In this document: one piece after another, positions 26,624 to 35,940 of the stretch
How positions within the stretch are numbered: the stretch's first letter is position 1
Layout of the letters: each line of letters begins with the position of its first letter
Source: Roseiarcus sp963820775
Lineage (GTDB): Bacteria > Pseudomonadota > Alphaproteobacteria > Rhizobiales > Beijerinckiaceae
NCBI GenBank assembly: GCA_963820775.1
Contig: CAWGBF010000015.1
Coordinates: forward strand, 930,001-994,000
Direction of reading: 5' to 3'
Length of the DNA: 64,000 nucleotides
Position numbers and translations under genes: made by a program
The notes under the pieces: generated by a model
Seen by the model: only the letters and a program-made list of their open reading frames with translations
Told to the model about the DNA's origin: nothing
Databases searched by the model: none

Positions 26624-28147
26624 CTACTGCCCGCGCTTGCCTCGCACGGCGAACCGGACCGCCTCTTCCGCGGCGCGGAACAATGCGCGCGCCTTGTCCA
26701 CGCATTCCTTTTGCTCGGCGGCCGGAGAGGAATCGTAGACGATGCCGGCGCCCGCCTGGACATGCATGAGCCCGTCCTTCACCACCGAGGCGCGCAGCAC
26801 GATGCAGGTGTCCATTTCGCCGCCCGCGCCGAAATAACCGATGCAGCCGGCGTAGATGCCCCGCTTGTCCTTCTCTAGTTCGTCGATGATCTGCATCGCC
26901 CGCACTTTCGGCGCGCCTGAGACGGTGCCGGCTGGAAAGCCTGCAGCGAGCACCGTTACCGCATCGACGCCGTCGCGCAACGCCCCTTCGACATTGGAGA
27001 CGATGTGCATCACGTGGCTGTAGCGCTCGATGAAGAAACTGTCGGTCACCTTGACCGTGCCGATCTTCGCGACGCGGCCGACGTCGTTGCGGCCGAGGTC
27101 GAGCAGCATGAGATGTTCGGCGCGCTCCTTCGGGTCAGCCAAGAGCTCGGCCGCCAGCGCCTCGTCCTCGGTCGGGCTCTTGCCCCGCGCGCGCGTGCCG
27201 GCGATCGGGCGGATGACCACCTTGCCGTCGCGCACGCGCACCAGAATTTCCGGACTGGAGCAGACGATCTGGAAGCCGCCGAAGTCGAGAAAGCAGAGAT
27301 AGGGCGAGGGATTGACGCGCCTCAGCGCCCGATAGAGCGCAAAGGCCGGAAGGTCGAACCGACTGGTGAACCGTTGCGACAGCACGATCTGGAACGCGTC
27401 GCCGGCGGCGATATAGTCCTTCGCCCGGGCGACCATCGCCTTGTATTCGGCCTCGGTCGTATTCGACCGGGCCTCGCCCGCCTTGACCACCGGATCGACG
27501 GCCATCGCCGCGGTGTGATCGAGCGGCTGCTCGAGCGCGTCGACCACCGCGTCGAGCCGGGCCATGGCGCTCTCGTAAGCGGCGCGAGCGGAGACCCCGG
27601 GCGCCGGGCGAACCGGCGTGACAACCGACATCTCGTCGCGCGCCCCGTCGAAAACCACCATGACGGTCGGGCGGATCAGAAGCGCTTCCGGCACGCCGAT
27701 CGGATCGGGCTTGGCCGGCGCGAGGCGCTCCATCCGCCGCACCATGTCGTAGCCGAGATAGCCGAATATTCCCGCCGACATCGGCGGCAAGCCCGGCGGC
27801 ATCTCGATGCGCGATTCGGCCAGCAGCCCTCGCAGCGCGTCGAGCGGATCGCCGGGACAGGGGATGAAAGCGTCCGGATCGACGAGCGCCCGGCGGTTGA
27901 TCTCCGCATGATCGCCGCTCGACCGGAAGATAAGGTCGGGATCGAGGCCAATCATCGAATAACGGCCCCGCTGCGCCCCGCCCTCGACCGATTCGAGCAG
28001 GAACATATTGCCCGCGCGGCTGCGCGCGAGCTTGAGATAGGCCGACACGGGCGTCTCGAGATCGGCGACCAGCGTTGTGACCGCGACCTCGGCGTCGCCG
28101 GCGAGATAAGCGCGTGCGAACGCTTCGTAGTCGGGCAGGGTGGTCAT
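26624..28147 (-). CDS. trpE: Anthranilate synthase component I
   Basis: 507 residues; converts chorismate to anthranilate with the glutaminase subunit TrpG as the first step of tryptophan synthesis. The feedback-site region contains LLESVEGGAQRGRYSMIGLDPDL. The chorismate-binding domain contains SPEILVRV, RPIAGTRARGKSPTEDE, LDLGRNDVGRVA, SHVMHIVSNVEG, FPAGTVSGAPKVRAM and RGIYAGCIGYFGAGGEMDTCIVLR. ATG at 28147 lies seven bases after the ppiD stop, so they share a transcript. trpG is not in the window. Confidence 0.95.
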   Translation of the reverse strand: MTTLPDYEAFARAYLAGDAEVAVTTLVADLETPVSAYLKLARSRAGNMFLLESVEGGAQRGRYSMIGLDPDLIFRSSGDHAEINRRALVDPDAFIPCPGDPLDALRGLLAESRIEMPPGLPPMSAGIFGYLGYDMVRRMERLAPAKPDPIGVPEALLIRPTVMVVFDGARDEMSVVTPVRPAPGVSARAAYESAMARLDAVVDALEQPLDHTAAMAVDPVVKAGEARSNTTEAEYKAMVARAKDYIAAGDAFQIVLSQRFTSRFDLPAFALYRALRRVNPSPYLCFLDFGGFQIVCSSPEILVRVRDGKVVIRPIAGTRARGKSPTEDEALAAELLADPKERAEHLMLLDLGRNDVGRVAKIGTVKVTDSFFIERYSHVMHIVSNVEGALRDGVDAVTVLAAGFPAGTVSGAPKVRAMQIIDELEKDKRGIYAGCIGYFGAGGEMDTCIVLRASVVKDGLMHVQAGAGIVYDSSPAAEQKECVDKARALFRAAEEAVRFAVRGKRGQ

Positions 28148-28154
28148 CGCCTTG

Positions 28155-30050
28155 TCAGCCGCCCTCGGCGGATTGGAGGACATCCTGATGGATCGAGACG
28201 CCGAGCGACTTGCGCAGCGCCGCGACATATTGATCGAGCAGGCCCTCGCGGGTCGCGGTCTCGAGTTCCGAGGCCATGGCTTTGACGCGGGCGTCCGCGA
28301 AGTCGACCGGCGGCGTCCGGTCGGCGGTGATCTTGAACACCACCCGTCCGTCGGGCGTCGCCGCGGAGCCTGCGCCATCTGCGGGCTGGCGGAAGATGGC
28401 GGCGACCACCGATGCCGGCAGCGCAGTCTGCTCGGCGCGATGGACGTCGGTCGCCGTCTTCACCTCGGCGCCGGCGCCCTTCGCTGCGTCCGCAATGTTT
28501 CCCCCGCCGCTGATCTGCTTGACGAGATCATCCGCTTTGCCGGCGAGCGCCTTATCAATCTCTTCCGCCCGCTGCTGCTTCTCGACCGCGGGCTTTGCTT
28601 CCTCGAACGTGAGGTCGTGCGCCGGATCGACCTTGGCGATCTCAAACCAGATATAGCCGCCGTCCTTAGTGTTCAGCGCCACCTCGTCCAGCCCGACGTC
28701 GGAAGCGAAAGCGGCGCGCAACAACTCGGCCTGGTCCGGCAGGTTGACCGGCGCGCCTTTGGGGTCATGGCCCGTCGCGTCGACCGCGGCTATGTTTTCA
28801 GCGCTCAGGCCCACGGCCTTGCCCGCATCGGCGAGCGATTTGCCGGACACCCGCGCGTCCTCGATCTTGTCATGCAAGGCCTGGATCTTGTCTCCCGCGC
28901 GGGAAGCTGAGACCTGCTTCTTCACCGCGTCGGCGACCTCCGCGTAGGGCTTGACCGTGGACGGAATGACGCCTTTGACGCGAACGATCACCGGACCAAA
29001 CTGGCTCTTCAAGACGCCGCTGACGCCCCCTTGCGGCAAGGCGAAGACGGCGTTGGCCTCGGTCTGGTCGAGCATGGCGTCCTTGGTCGTCTCGCCGATT
29101 TCGGTGTCCTCGGCTTTGAGGCCGCGGTCCTTAATGAGGTCGTCGAAGCTCGCGCCGGCCTTGAGCTTGGCCTCGGCCGCCGCGGCGTCGGCCTCATTGG
29201 GAAACAGGATCTGCTGCAGATCGCGTTTCTCGGGCGCGCCGAACTTAGGATCCTTGCCGGCGAGCTTCTGATAGGCGGCCTCGGCGTCGGCGTCGGTCAC
29301 TTCGGCCGGATTGGCGATCGTGTCCGGCTCGAGCGCCAGAATGGTCATGCCCCGGTATTCGGGCGCGCGGTAGCTCGACTTGCGATCGTTGTAGAAGGCC
29401 TTGAGCGCGTCCTCGGAGGCGGCAGGAATGTCGCCCGCCGCTGAGGCGGGAAGGAGGAAATAGTCCACCGACCGGGTCTGGCCCTGGGTGTCGGCTTCCG
29501 CTTTTGTCTCGGCCTTCGGCGCGGCGATCCCGGTCGCCAGCGCGGAGACAATGAACTGCCTCAACACCTGCTTGCGCAATTCCGAGGTGAAGCCGCGCTC
29601 GTTCATGTCCATGTCGCGCAGCGCGCCTTCAAAACGGGCTGGGTCGAACGCGCCCGACTTGTCGCGGAAGCTCGGGTTCGAGGTGATGACGTCGCGCAGC
29701 GCATTGTCGGAAATTTCGAGGCCGAGCTTGTGCGCCTCGTCGTCGACCGCCGCTTCGTTCACCAATTGCTGCAGAATGCTCCGATCGAGGCCGATCTGGC
29801 GCGCCTCCTCGTTGGTGAACGGACGCCTGAACCGGCGCTGATATTGCTGGATCGCTCGATCGTAGGCGACGCGATAGTCCTGCGCCGAGATTTTCGCGCT
29901 TCCAACCGAGGCGACCGTGGACGGGCTGAAACCGCGCAGCATGTCGCCCACGCCCCAGATGACGAAGCTGACAATGATGAGGCCCATGACGATGGTCATG
30001 ATCGCCTTGCCGACGACTCCTTGAGACGCGTTGCGTATCGATTCGAGCAT
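28155..30050 (-). CDS. ppiD: SurA N-terminal domain peptidylprolyl isomerase (PpiD-like)
   Basis: 631 residues. A single N-terminal transmembrane anchor (AIMTIVMGLIIVSFVIWGVGDML) is followed by a SurA_N-like chaperone domain (VGSAKISAQDYRVAYDRAIQQYQRRF), a parvulin domain region (KRDLQQILFPNEADAAAAEAKL, FALPQGGVSGVLKSQFGPVIVRVKG) and a C-terminal half. It acts on the periplasmic side as a folding factor for exported proteins. It is divergent from tpiA and heads the ppiD-trpE operon, a common alphaproteobacterial order. Confidence 0.9.
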   Translation of the reverse strand: MLESIRNASQGVVGKAIMTIVMGLIIVSFVIWGVGDMLRGFSPSTVASVGSAKISAQDYRVAYDRAIQQYQRRFRRPFTNEEARQIGLDRSILQQLVNEAAVDDEAHKLGLEISDNALRDVITSNPSFRDKSGAFDPARFEGALRDMDMNERGFTSELRKQVLRQFIVSALATGIAAPKAETKAEADTQGQTRSVDYFLLPASAAGDIPAASEDALKAFYNDRKSSYRAPEYRGMTILALEPDTIANPAEVTDADAEAAYQKLAGKDPKFGAPEKRDLQQILFPNEADAAAAEAKLKAGASFDDLIKDRGLKAEDTEIGETTKDAMLDQTEANAVFALPQGGVSGVLKSQFGPVIVRVKGVIPSTVKPYAEVADAVKKQVSASRAGDKIQALHDKIEDARVSGKSLADAGKAVGLSAENIAAVDATGHDPKGAPVNLPDQAELLRAAFASDVGLDEVALNTKDGGYIWFEIAKVDPAHDLTFEEAKPAVEKQQRAEEIDKALAGKADDLVKQISGGGNIADAAKGAGAEVKTATDVHRAEQTALPASVVAAIFRQPADGAGSAATPDGRVVFKITADRTPPVDFADARVKAMASELETATREGLLDQYVAALRKSLGVSIHQDVLQSAEGG

Positions 30051-30173
30051 TTCGCCGTATCCGCTTTCGTTCTCCGGCCCGCGAACGCGCCCTATCTAGC
30101 GGCGCTTGCCTGTTTTGCATAGGCGGGAGCGCGATGATAACAACCGCGCCCACCAAGAGGCGGGGAGGCCTGA

Positions 30174-30936
30174 ATGACCCCTGGCGTGCGGCCGCTGGTC
30201 GCCGGCAACTGGAAGATGAATGGCCTTTCCGGATCTTTGGCCGAGATCGACGCCATGCGGCAGGCGGCGGACGCGGGCGAATCCGGCCAGGCGGAGCTCC
30301 TCGTCTGCCCGCCGGCGACGCTGATCGCGCAAGCCGCCTGGAGGATCAAGGGCGGGGAGCTCAGCCTCGGGGCTCAGGATTGTTACACCGAGCCGAGCGG
30401 CGCCTTCACCGGCGACATTTCCGCCGCGATGCTGAAGGACGCGGGTGCGAATTACGTCATCGTGGGCCATTCCGAGCGCCGGACCTATCATCACGAAACC
30501 GACGAACTTGTCCGCGCCAAGGCCGAAGCCGGGCTCAAGGCGGGTCTGACCCCGATCGTCTGCGTCGGTGAGACCAAAGCGGAGCGCGAGGCTGGCCAGC
30601 AGGCCGCCGTGGTCATCCGCCAATTGCGAGGGTCCCTTCCTCAGGGGGCGACCAGCGAGAACGTGGTCATCGCCTACGAACCGAGATGGGCGATCGGCAC
30701 CGGCGTCACGCCGACGCCGCGAGGACATCGCCGTCGTGCACAACGGAATTCGGGCGCTGCTCGCCGAGATTGGCGGGCCGTCATGCGCCAAAAATCGCGC
30801 GTTCTCTACGGCGGGTCGGTCAACCCCAGCAATTGCCACGGTGCTTTTGAGCCTCGACAATGTCGACGGCGCGCTGGTCGGCGGTTCGAGCCTGAAAGCG
30901 ACCGAATTTCTGGCCATCGCCGCGCATTATCGCTGA
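30174..30936 (+). pseudogene. tpiA: Triosephosphate isomerase, frame interrupted by three indels
   Basis: Interconverts dihydroxyacetone phosphate and glyceraldehyde 3-phosphate. The first 180 codons are normal: AGNWKMN (catalytic Lys), VIVGHSERR (catalytic His) and AYEPRWAIGTG (catalytic Glu). From 30720 the family sequence jumps frames: EDIAVVHNGIRALLAEIGG in frame two, RVLYGGSVNPSN back in frame one, then ATVLLSLDNVDGALVGGSSLKATEFLAIAAHYR in frame two to the stop at 30936. Indels map near 30720, 30791-30796 and 30833. All catalytic residues are intact and the gene is usually essential, so base-level errors in the sequence are the likeliest reason. GGGGAGG precedes the ATG. Confidence 0.9.
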
Positions 30937-31095
30937 GAGGTCCGGCGTCCTCGCTCGATGCGCGCGTCCCCCGCGAGCGGAATCTCCGAGCGGCCTAACC
31001 TTCAGCCAGCCCCCAACTTTGGTAGCGATGAGGCGGTCGATGCTTCCATTCGCAACCTTCCAGCCCGGCCGCCATGGTCGAGAACGCTCCGGGCG

Positions 31096-32383
31096 TCACA
31101 CGAATTGGAAATCGCTCGCGCGCAAGCTGGAAGCGTTGATGCTAGTCAGCGTAATCACATTGGTTGAATCATGCGTAATCACGGTGTTCGCTCCAACCTG
31201 CGTTATATCGCCATCACTCTGCATGGCGCCGAAGTTCGCAAACACGGCCTGAGCCAGCACGATGTTATCGTGCGCCGGGTTAAAGTTGGTGATGGTGTCA
31301 TCACCAAAACTGCCCGTGAACACAAAACTATCGTGACCGTGTCCGGCGTTTATCAGCGAACTGACCGCCGTCACGATGTCGACGCCATTCCCGAGCGTGA
31401 TCGTGCTGCCTGATCCTGCGGTCACCGTGTCGGCGCCATTTCCGACTGTAATTATACTGTTAGCTCCGGCGGTCACTGTGTCGGAGCCATTGCCTAGCGT
31501 GATCGTGTCATGCGATCCCAAGTCATTCACCACGTCCCCATTGCCGTTGCCGAGCGTGATGGTGTTGTTGCCGCCAAAGAAGTTGGAGTTGCCGTTCACC
31601 ACGTCGCCATTGCCGTTCCCAAGGGTTATCTTGCTATTGGATGTCCCGTTGTGGACGTTACCCGTCCCTATGGAATACTGTGTCGTTGGCGCCGTTGCCG
31701 AGGTTTATGGTTCCGTTTGAATAGCCCAAGACACTCACGCTATCGTGAGCGCCGTTGCCGACGACAATCGTGTTGTCCGTGGCGGAAAAAAAACCGTCCA
31801 GAGAGACAGAGTCGCCGTTGCCATCGCCGACGATGATCGTGTTGCCGGAGCAGGGGTGATCATCGCCTGATAGATCGACTAGGTCGCCGGCCCCATTGCC
31901 GAGCGTGATCGCGTTGTTCCCGCAGAACGTGATGTTCACGGTGTCTCCAGCCCCGCCGCCGAGCGTGATTGTGTCGTTGAAGACACCGTAGGCGTTCACA
32001 GCGTCCCTGGCGCCATTGCCGAAAGTGATTGTTTCGTATTCGCTGCCCAAGCCGTTTGGGCCGCTTGAGCTGAACGCGTTCACGGTGTCCCCAGCGCCGT
32101 TTCCGAGGGTGATTGTGTCGTACTGGCTAGGCGGGGATGCGAAGGTTTTGCCCGAAACGTTGACGGTGTCTCCGGCGCCATTACCGAGCACGATCGTGTC
32201 ATATTGACTGGACGCCGCGCTCACGGTGTCTTTGGCGCCGTTGCCGAGGATAATCGTATCGAACTGGCTGGCAGCTGCGCTCACGGCGTCATTGGCGCCG
32301 TTGCCGAGGATGATCGTGTCTCCGTCGCTATTGTCGTCAGACACGGAAAGATTATGGCGATTGCCAAGGATGATTGTCGCCAT
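31096..32383 (-). pseudogene. Repeat-rich probable type I secretion substrate (LGNGxxDxV repeats), frameshifted
   Basis: Two adjoining frames form one protein of about 430 residues made of some 15 degenerate repeats of the form TI(I/T)LGNGAxDTV, about 20 residues each. This is a beta-roll or beta-helix-like variant of Ca-binding RTX repeats. The C-terminal part, SFGDDTITNFNPAHDNIVL and the end ASSLRASDFQFV, has the form of a type I secretion target domain. There is no N-terminal signal peptide, consistent with that route. The two frames meet near 31674: with one T fewer the sequence reads DTVSIGTGNVHNGTSNSKITLGNG without a break. No secretion ABC/MFP genes are adjacent. Function unknown. Confidence 0.75.
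31390..32370. repeat. Degenerate tandem DNA repeats within the LGNG-repeat gene
   Basis: The plus strand shows recurring blocks such as GCCGTTGCCGAGCGTGAT or close variants roughly every 60 bases, encoding the LGNG(A/N)xD motif on the minus strand. The repetition could promote copy-number change by recombination and complicates assembly. Confidence 0.7.
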
Positions 32384-32851
32384 TTTCGGCTTCCTCTAAG
32401 TATCAGCTAAGTAAACATTTAACGCGGGCAGATTTCGTCCTCGGCAAAAACTTCCAGTCGGCGCGTCGCCTGAGGTCAATCTGGCCGCGCCTAGCGTTTC
32501 CTTAAGTAAGCACCAAAACTCACAAACTGCAAGCGGCGTTTGCATGGTTGTAGAGCCCGACAGGGCTCCGCAAGGATCTGGATCCGGCGCCGGTACGCCC
32601 CGCGGCGCCGATCCACGGGAGCGCAGGTCGACGGATTGAACCTGCGCTGCGCGAACTAGCGACCGGAGGCGGGAGCGCATTCCGTCCGGATCAAGACCGG
32701 GCAGGAGGCCCACCGGGTCGCGGGCGGAAATTCGAAACCGAGGCGTGACACGCCGCTTGAATTAGACGCCCCCCTTGCGCCGTGTTAGGAGCGCGCCATC
32801 TTTCGAAGACGCTGGCCCTGAGGCCCGGCGCTCCGGCCGTTCGAGATCTTC
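32384..32851. other. Intergenic region upstream of secG
   Basis: About 470 bases between the divergent repeat gene and secG. No convincing gene; a minus-strand open frame at 32396-32713 has no recognisable family and compositional features of non-coding DNA. An inverted repeat, GCGCAGGT at 32621-32628 and ACCTGCGC at 32640-32647, might be a binding site or hairpin. Confidence 0.5.
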
Positions 32852-33256
32852 ATGCAATCCGTTCTGATCGTTATTCATATCCTGATCGTCGTCGCGCTGA
32901 TCGCGGTCGTCCTCTTGCAGCGCTCCGAGGGCGGCGCGCTCGGAACTGGCGGGGGAACCGGCAGTTTCATGACCGGGCGCGGCCAGGCGAACGCGCTCTC
33001 GCGCGCGACCGCCATCCTTGGCGCCCTGTTCTTCGCCACCGCTCTTCTGATGTCGATCCTCTCGAGCTGGAGCCGCGCGCCCCATTCGATCCTGAAAAGG
33101 GGCCCGGCGCCGGCCGGGCAGACCGCGCCCACGCCGATCTCGCCGGGCAATATTCTCGATCAGCTCAAGCAGATGGAAGGCGGTTCCAGCGCGCCTTCAG
33201 CGCCCGCCCCCCGCCGGCCGCTCCTTCCGCGCCGGCGCCGAAGCCCTGACGACTAG
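32852..33256 (+). CDS. secG: Preprotein translocase subunit SecG
   Basis: Small inner-membrane subunit of the Sec translocon. Two membrane segments (VLIVIHILIVVALIAVVLLQ and ATAILGALFFATALLMSIL) flank the diagnostic RSEGGALGTGGGTGSFMTGRG loop. 134 residues as read, with a variable Pro/Ala tail. The tail turns basic (RRPLLPRRRRSPDD) after a run of six C at 33207-33212; one extra C would give the more typical PPAAPSAPAPKP ending at 33249, so a homopolymer indel is likely there. Confidence 0.92.
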   Translation: MQSVLIVIHILIVVALIAVVLLQRSEGGALGTGGGTGSFMTGRGQANALSRATAILGALFFATALLMSILSSWSRAPHSILKRGPAPAGQTAPTPISPGNILDQLKQMEGGSSAPSAPAPRRPLLPRRRRSPDD

Positions 33257-33289
33257 ACCTGAAGCGGAGCGCCGGAGGTCCACGAACTC

Positions 33290-33751
33290 TTGCCCCTGTT
33301 CCGCGACGAGCGCCGCGTTCGCCACAACGCCGTTGAGATGTTCGATCTGGTCGCCGACGTCGAGCTTTATCCGGAATTCGTTCCCCTGTGCAAGGCGCTT
33401 AGGGTCCGCAGCCGAAAGCCGGAGACGGACGGCCGCGAGACGCTCGTCGCCGACATGACGGTCGGCTACAAGCTCATTCGCGAGACGTTCACGAGCCGGG
33501 TGTCGCTCGATAAGCCGCATCTCAAGGTGCGGGTCGAATATGTCGACGGGCCGTTCAGCCGGCTCGAAAACATCTGGACCTTCAAGGACGAGCCTGAAGG
33601 AGAAGGCTCGCGCGTCGGCTTCTTCATCGACTACGAGTTCAAGAGCCGGACGCTCGGCATGCTGATGGGCTCGATGTTCGACGCCGCGTTCCGCAAATTC
33701 GCCAGCGCGTTCGAGCGGCGCGCCGACGTGATCTACCGGCGCGCGTCATAA
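33290..33751 (+). CDS. Ubiquinone-binding COQ10 / RatA-type START-domain protein
   Basis: 153 residues of the polyketide cyclase/START fold: VRHNAVEMFDLVADVELYPEFVPLCKALRV, DMTVGYKLIRETFTSRVSLD and a C-terminal MLMGSMFDAAFRKFASAFERRADVIY helix. Homologues bind ubiquinone and support respiration; the RatA name comes from a reported ribosome-association toxin activity in E. coli. Start is TTG at 33290 with GGAGGT ten bases upstream. It follows secG by about 35 bases. Confidence 0.88.
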   Translation: MPLFRDERRVRHNAVEMFDLVADVELYPEFVPLCKALRVRSRKPETDGRETLVADMTVGYKLIRETFTSRVSLDKPHLKVRVEYVDGPFSRLENIWTFKDEPEGEGSRVGFFIDYEFKSRTLGMLMGSMFDAAFRKFASAFERRADVIYRRAS

Positions 33752-33773
33752 TTTGCTCTCCTCCGAGCCCCTG

Positions 33774-34129
33774 TTACTGCTTCGGAGCGGGCGCCGGGAT
33801 TGGACTGTTCGGCGCGCCCTTGATTGCGCCCGCGAGGGGCGCGTCATGGTGTTCCGTCGTGTGCTCCGTCACCTCGGTCAGGGAATCCGGATTGATGACC
33901 ATCATCACCGGATTGCCCTGCGAATCCTTGGCCCGGACCAGAAAGGACGAGGGCATGACGGTGATGTCGGTGAAGCCTGCCTTGGTGAGATCGTCGTGCA
34001 GTTTCTGGCTCAGCGCCGGCTCTTGCGCGTCCGGCGGTTTGTCTGAGCGGAGTCCATCGCCGCCAGCGCCGAGCCTGCGAATCCCGAGCCGAGAAGAAGA
34101 ACAAACAGAGTCCTGGCTGGAGCATTCAT
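33774..34129 (-). pseudogene. Small exported protein of unknown function, frameshifted after the signal peptide
   Basis: ATG at 34129 opens a good signal peptide (MNAPARTLFVLLLGSGFAG, then SALA-A) with GGAG upstream, but that frame stops soon after. The mature part, KPPDAQEPALSQKLHDDLTKAGFTDITVMPSSFLVRAKDSQGNPVMMVINPDSLTEV, lies in another frame ending at 33774. The frames join near 34041 if one base is added. The mature sequence resembles small periplasmic proteins of Rhizobiales with a conserved GFTDI..MP.SFLV.AKD..GNPV core, for which no function is known. Convergent with the COQ10-like gene. Confidence 0.65.
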
Positions 34130-34213
34130 GGACGTTCATCTCCAAAACGGCCGCCCAGCGTCTAGTCAACGGCGCAAGCAGGCGGTCGTTCCATTCAACG
34201 AGATGAACTTGGC

Positions 34214-34710
34214 TTAATCCTTAAGCGCGGCCTCGAGCAGATCGAGGCCGACCCTGACCGAAGCGAGCCGCACAGCCCCGCGCCCGATGTCGCCGAACCG
34301 CTCCTCGCGCGCCACGGTCGGGCGCCCGCGCCGGGCGCAGGCGAAATGGACGAGGCCGACCGGCTTTCGCCGCCGTCCCGCCGTCCGGCCCGGCGATTCC
34401 GGTGACGCTGACCGCGACCTCGGCGCGCGAAGCCGCGAAGGGCACCCTCCGCCATCGCGACTGCGGTCTGCTCACTTACCGCTCCGTTGCGCGCAAGCGT
34501 CTCGGCCGCAACGCCTAACAGCTCTTGCTTGGCCGCGTTGGAATAGACGACGAAGCCGCGCTCGAGCATGTTCGAAGAGCCCGGAATCTCCGTCAACAGC
34601 CCTGCAATGAGCCCGCCGGTGCACGATTCCGCCGTCGCGGCCATAAGCCCAGCCGCCTTGTAACGGGCGACGAGGTCGGCGGCGCGGGCGATGAGGTCGG
34701 TGGGAAACAT
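34214..34710 (-). pseudogene. cinA: CinA C-terminal domain / nicotinamide-nucleotide amidase, two frameshifts
   Basis: About 165 residues when frames are joined. The family core is clear: MAATAESCTGGLIAGLLTEIPGSS, FVVYSNAAKQELLGV in the first frame, VAVSVTGIAGPDGGTAAK in the second, PVGLVHFACARRG and EERFGDIGRGAVRLASVRVGLDLLEAALKD in the third, ending at 34214. The joins are at about 34433 (one extra G) and 34365-34367 (one extra A on the coding strand). This stand-alone domain deamidates nicotinamide mononucleotide (PncC activity). Probably intact in the organism. Confidence 0.82.
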
Positions 34711-34917
34711 TGGACGCTTCAGGAAGCCTATGCGATTTGCCGCAGTCGCGAAACTATGGACTCACGACCGCCCGCCCGCCAAGCATCTCGACCACGCGGC
34801 CGAAAAAACGTCCGCCGAATGTCATAGAAAGATAGCGCTTGATCGCCACGCGCCGTCCAGACATGAAAACGCGGGCGAGAGATCTCATGGCCGACGCGAC
34901 TTCAGAGACCGACGCTC

Positions 34918-35940
34918 GTGGTTGCGCAGCCGGTATCGGCGCCGCTGACGCGCGCTGCGATCTTCCTGGTCGTGACCATCAATCCCGGCGAGGACAAGCG
35001 CGCCGCCGTGCGGTCGTTCTGCGCGGACTTCGCGGGCTTGGTTCGCGCCGTTGAATTTCGCGATCTCGAGGCCGGGCTCTCCTGCGTGATGGGAATCGGC
35101 TCCGACGCCTGGGACCGGTTGTTCGGGGACCCGCGTCCGGCCGAACTTCACCCGTTCCGCGAGTTCCGAGCCGGAGCACGCCACGCAATCGCAACGCCCG
35201 GCGACCTCTTGTTCCATATCCGCGCCAAGCGGATGGACCTGTGCTTCGAGATCGCGGCGCAGATCATGGGCCGGCTCGGCGACGCGGTCACCGCGGTCGA
35301 CGAGGTGCACGGCTTTCGCTACTTCGATGACCGCGACCTTCTGGGGTTCGTCGACGGCACGGAGAATCCGCGCGGGCAGGCGGTGATCGACGCGGCGCTC
35401 ATCGGCGCGGAGGATGCCGCGTTCGCCGGCGGCAGCTATGTGATCACGCAGAAATATCTTCATGACCTTGCGGGCTGGAACGCGCTGCCGACCGAAACGC
35501 AGGAGCGCATCATCGGCCGCACCAAGCTCGCCGACATCGAACTGGACGACTCGGTCAAGCCGACATTTGCCCACAATGCCCTGACGACCATCACCGAGAA
35601 CGGGCAGGAATTTCAGATCGTCCGCGACAATATGCCCTTCGGCAAAGTCGGGGAGGGCGAATACGGCACCTATTTCATCGGCTATTGCCGCACGCCGCGG
35701 GTGACCGAGCAGATGATCGAGAACATGTTCATCGGCAAGCCGCCCGGTAACTATGACAGGATACTGGACTTCAGCCGCGCGGTGACCGGAACCCTGTTTT
35801 TCGTGCCATCTACGACCTTCCTGGACGCTCTCGGCGAAGACGCCCCTGCGGAGGCGACGCCGGCTGCGCCGTCGTCAGCTGCCGCGACGTCGGATGGTTC
35901 GCTGGGAATCGGCTCGCTCAAAGGAGAAAAAGGGCCATGA
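34918..35940 (+). CDS. DyP-type haem peroxidase, encapsulin cargo
   Basis: Dye-decolourising peroxidase of 340 residues. It carries the GXXDG motif (LLGFVDGTENPRGQ) with the catalytic Asp, and FAHNALTTI is a candidate proximal-His region. The C-terminus is a flexible Ala/Pro linker followed by DGSLGIGSLKGEKGP, a textbook cargo-loading peptide for family 1 encapsulins. The last four bases overlap the encapsulin start. The GTG at 34918 is used; an ATG at 34887 with GAGAGA upstream is in another frame and could be the true start if one base in between is an error. Role: oxidative-stress or lignin-type oxidation inside the nanocompartment, inferred from the family. Confidence 0.93.
   Translation: MVAQPVSAPLTRAAIFLVVTINPGEDKRAAVRSFCADFAGLVRAVEFRDLEAGLSCVMGIGSDAWDRLFGDPRPAELHPFREFRAGARHAIATPGDLLFHIRAKRMDLCFEIAAQIMGRLGDAVTAVDEVHGFRYFDDRDLLGFVDGTENPRGQAVIDAALIGAEDAAFAGGSYVITQKYLHDLAGWNALPTETQERIIGRTKLADIELDDSVKPTFAHNALTTITENGQEFQIVRDNMPFGKVGEGEYGTYFIGYCRTPRVTEQMIENMFIGKPPGNYDRILDFSRAVTGTLFFVPSTTFLDALGEDAPAEATPAAPSSAAATSDGSLGIGSLKGEKGP

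Noticed and set aside
32396..32713. 105-codon frame upstream of secG
   Set aside because: Composition of a random open frame; no family features.
33290..33751. RatA as part of a RatAB toxin-antitoxin system
   Set aside because: No ratB-like partner gene is adjacent, and the sequence fits COQ10-type quinone-binding proteins equally well.
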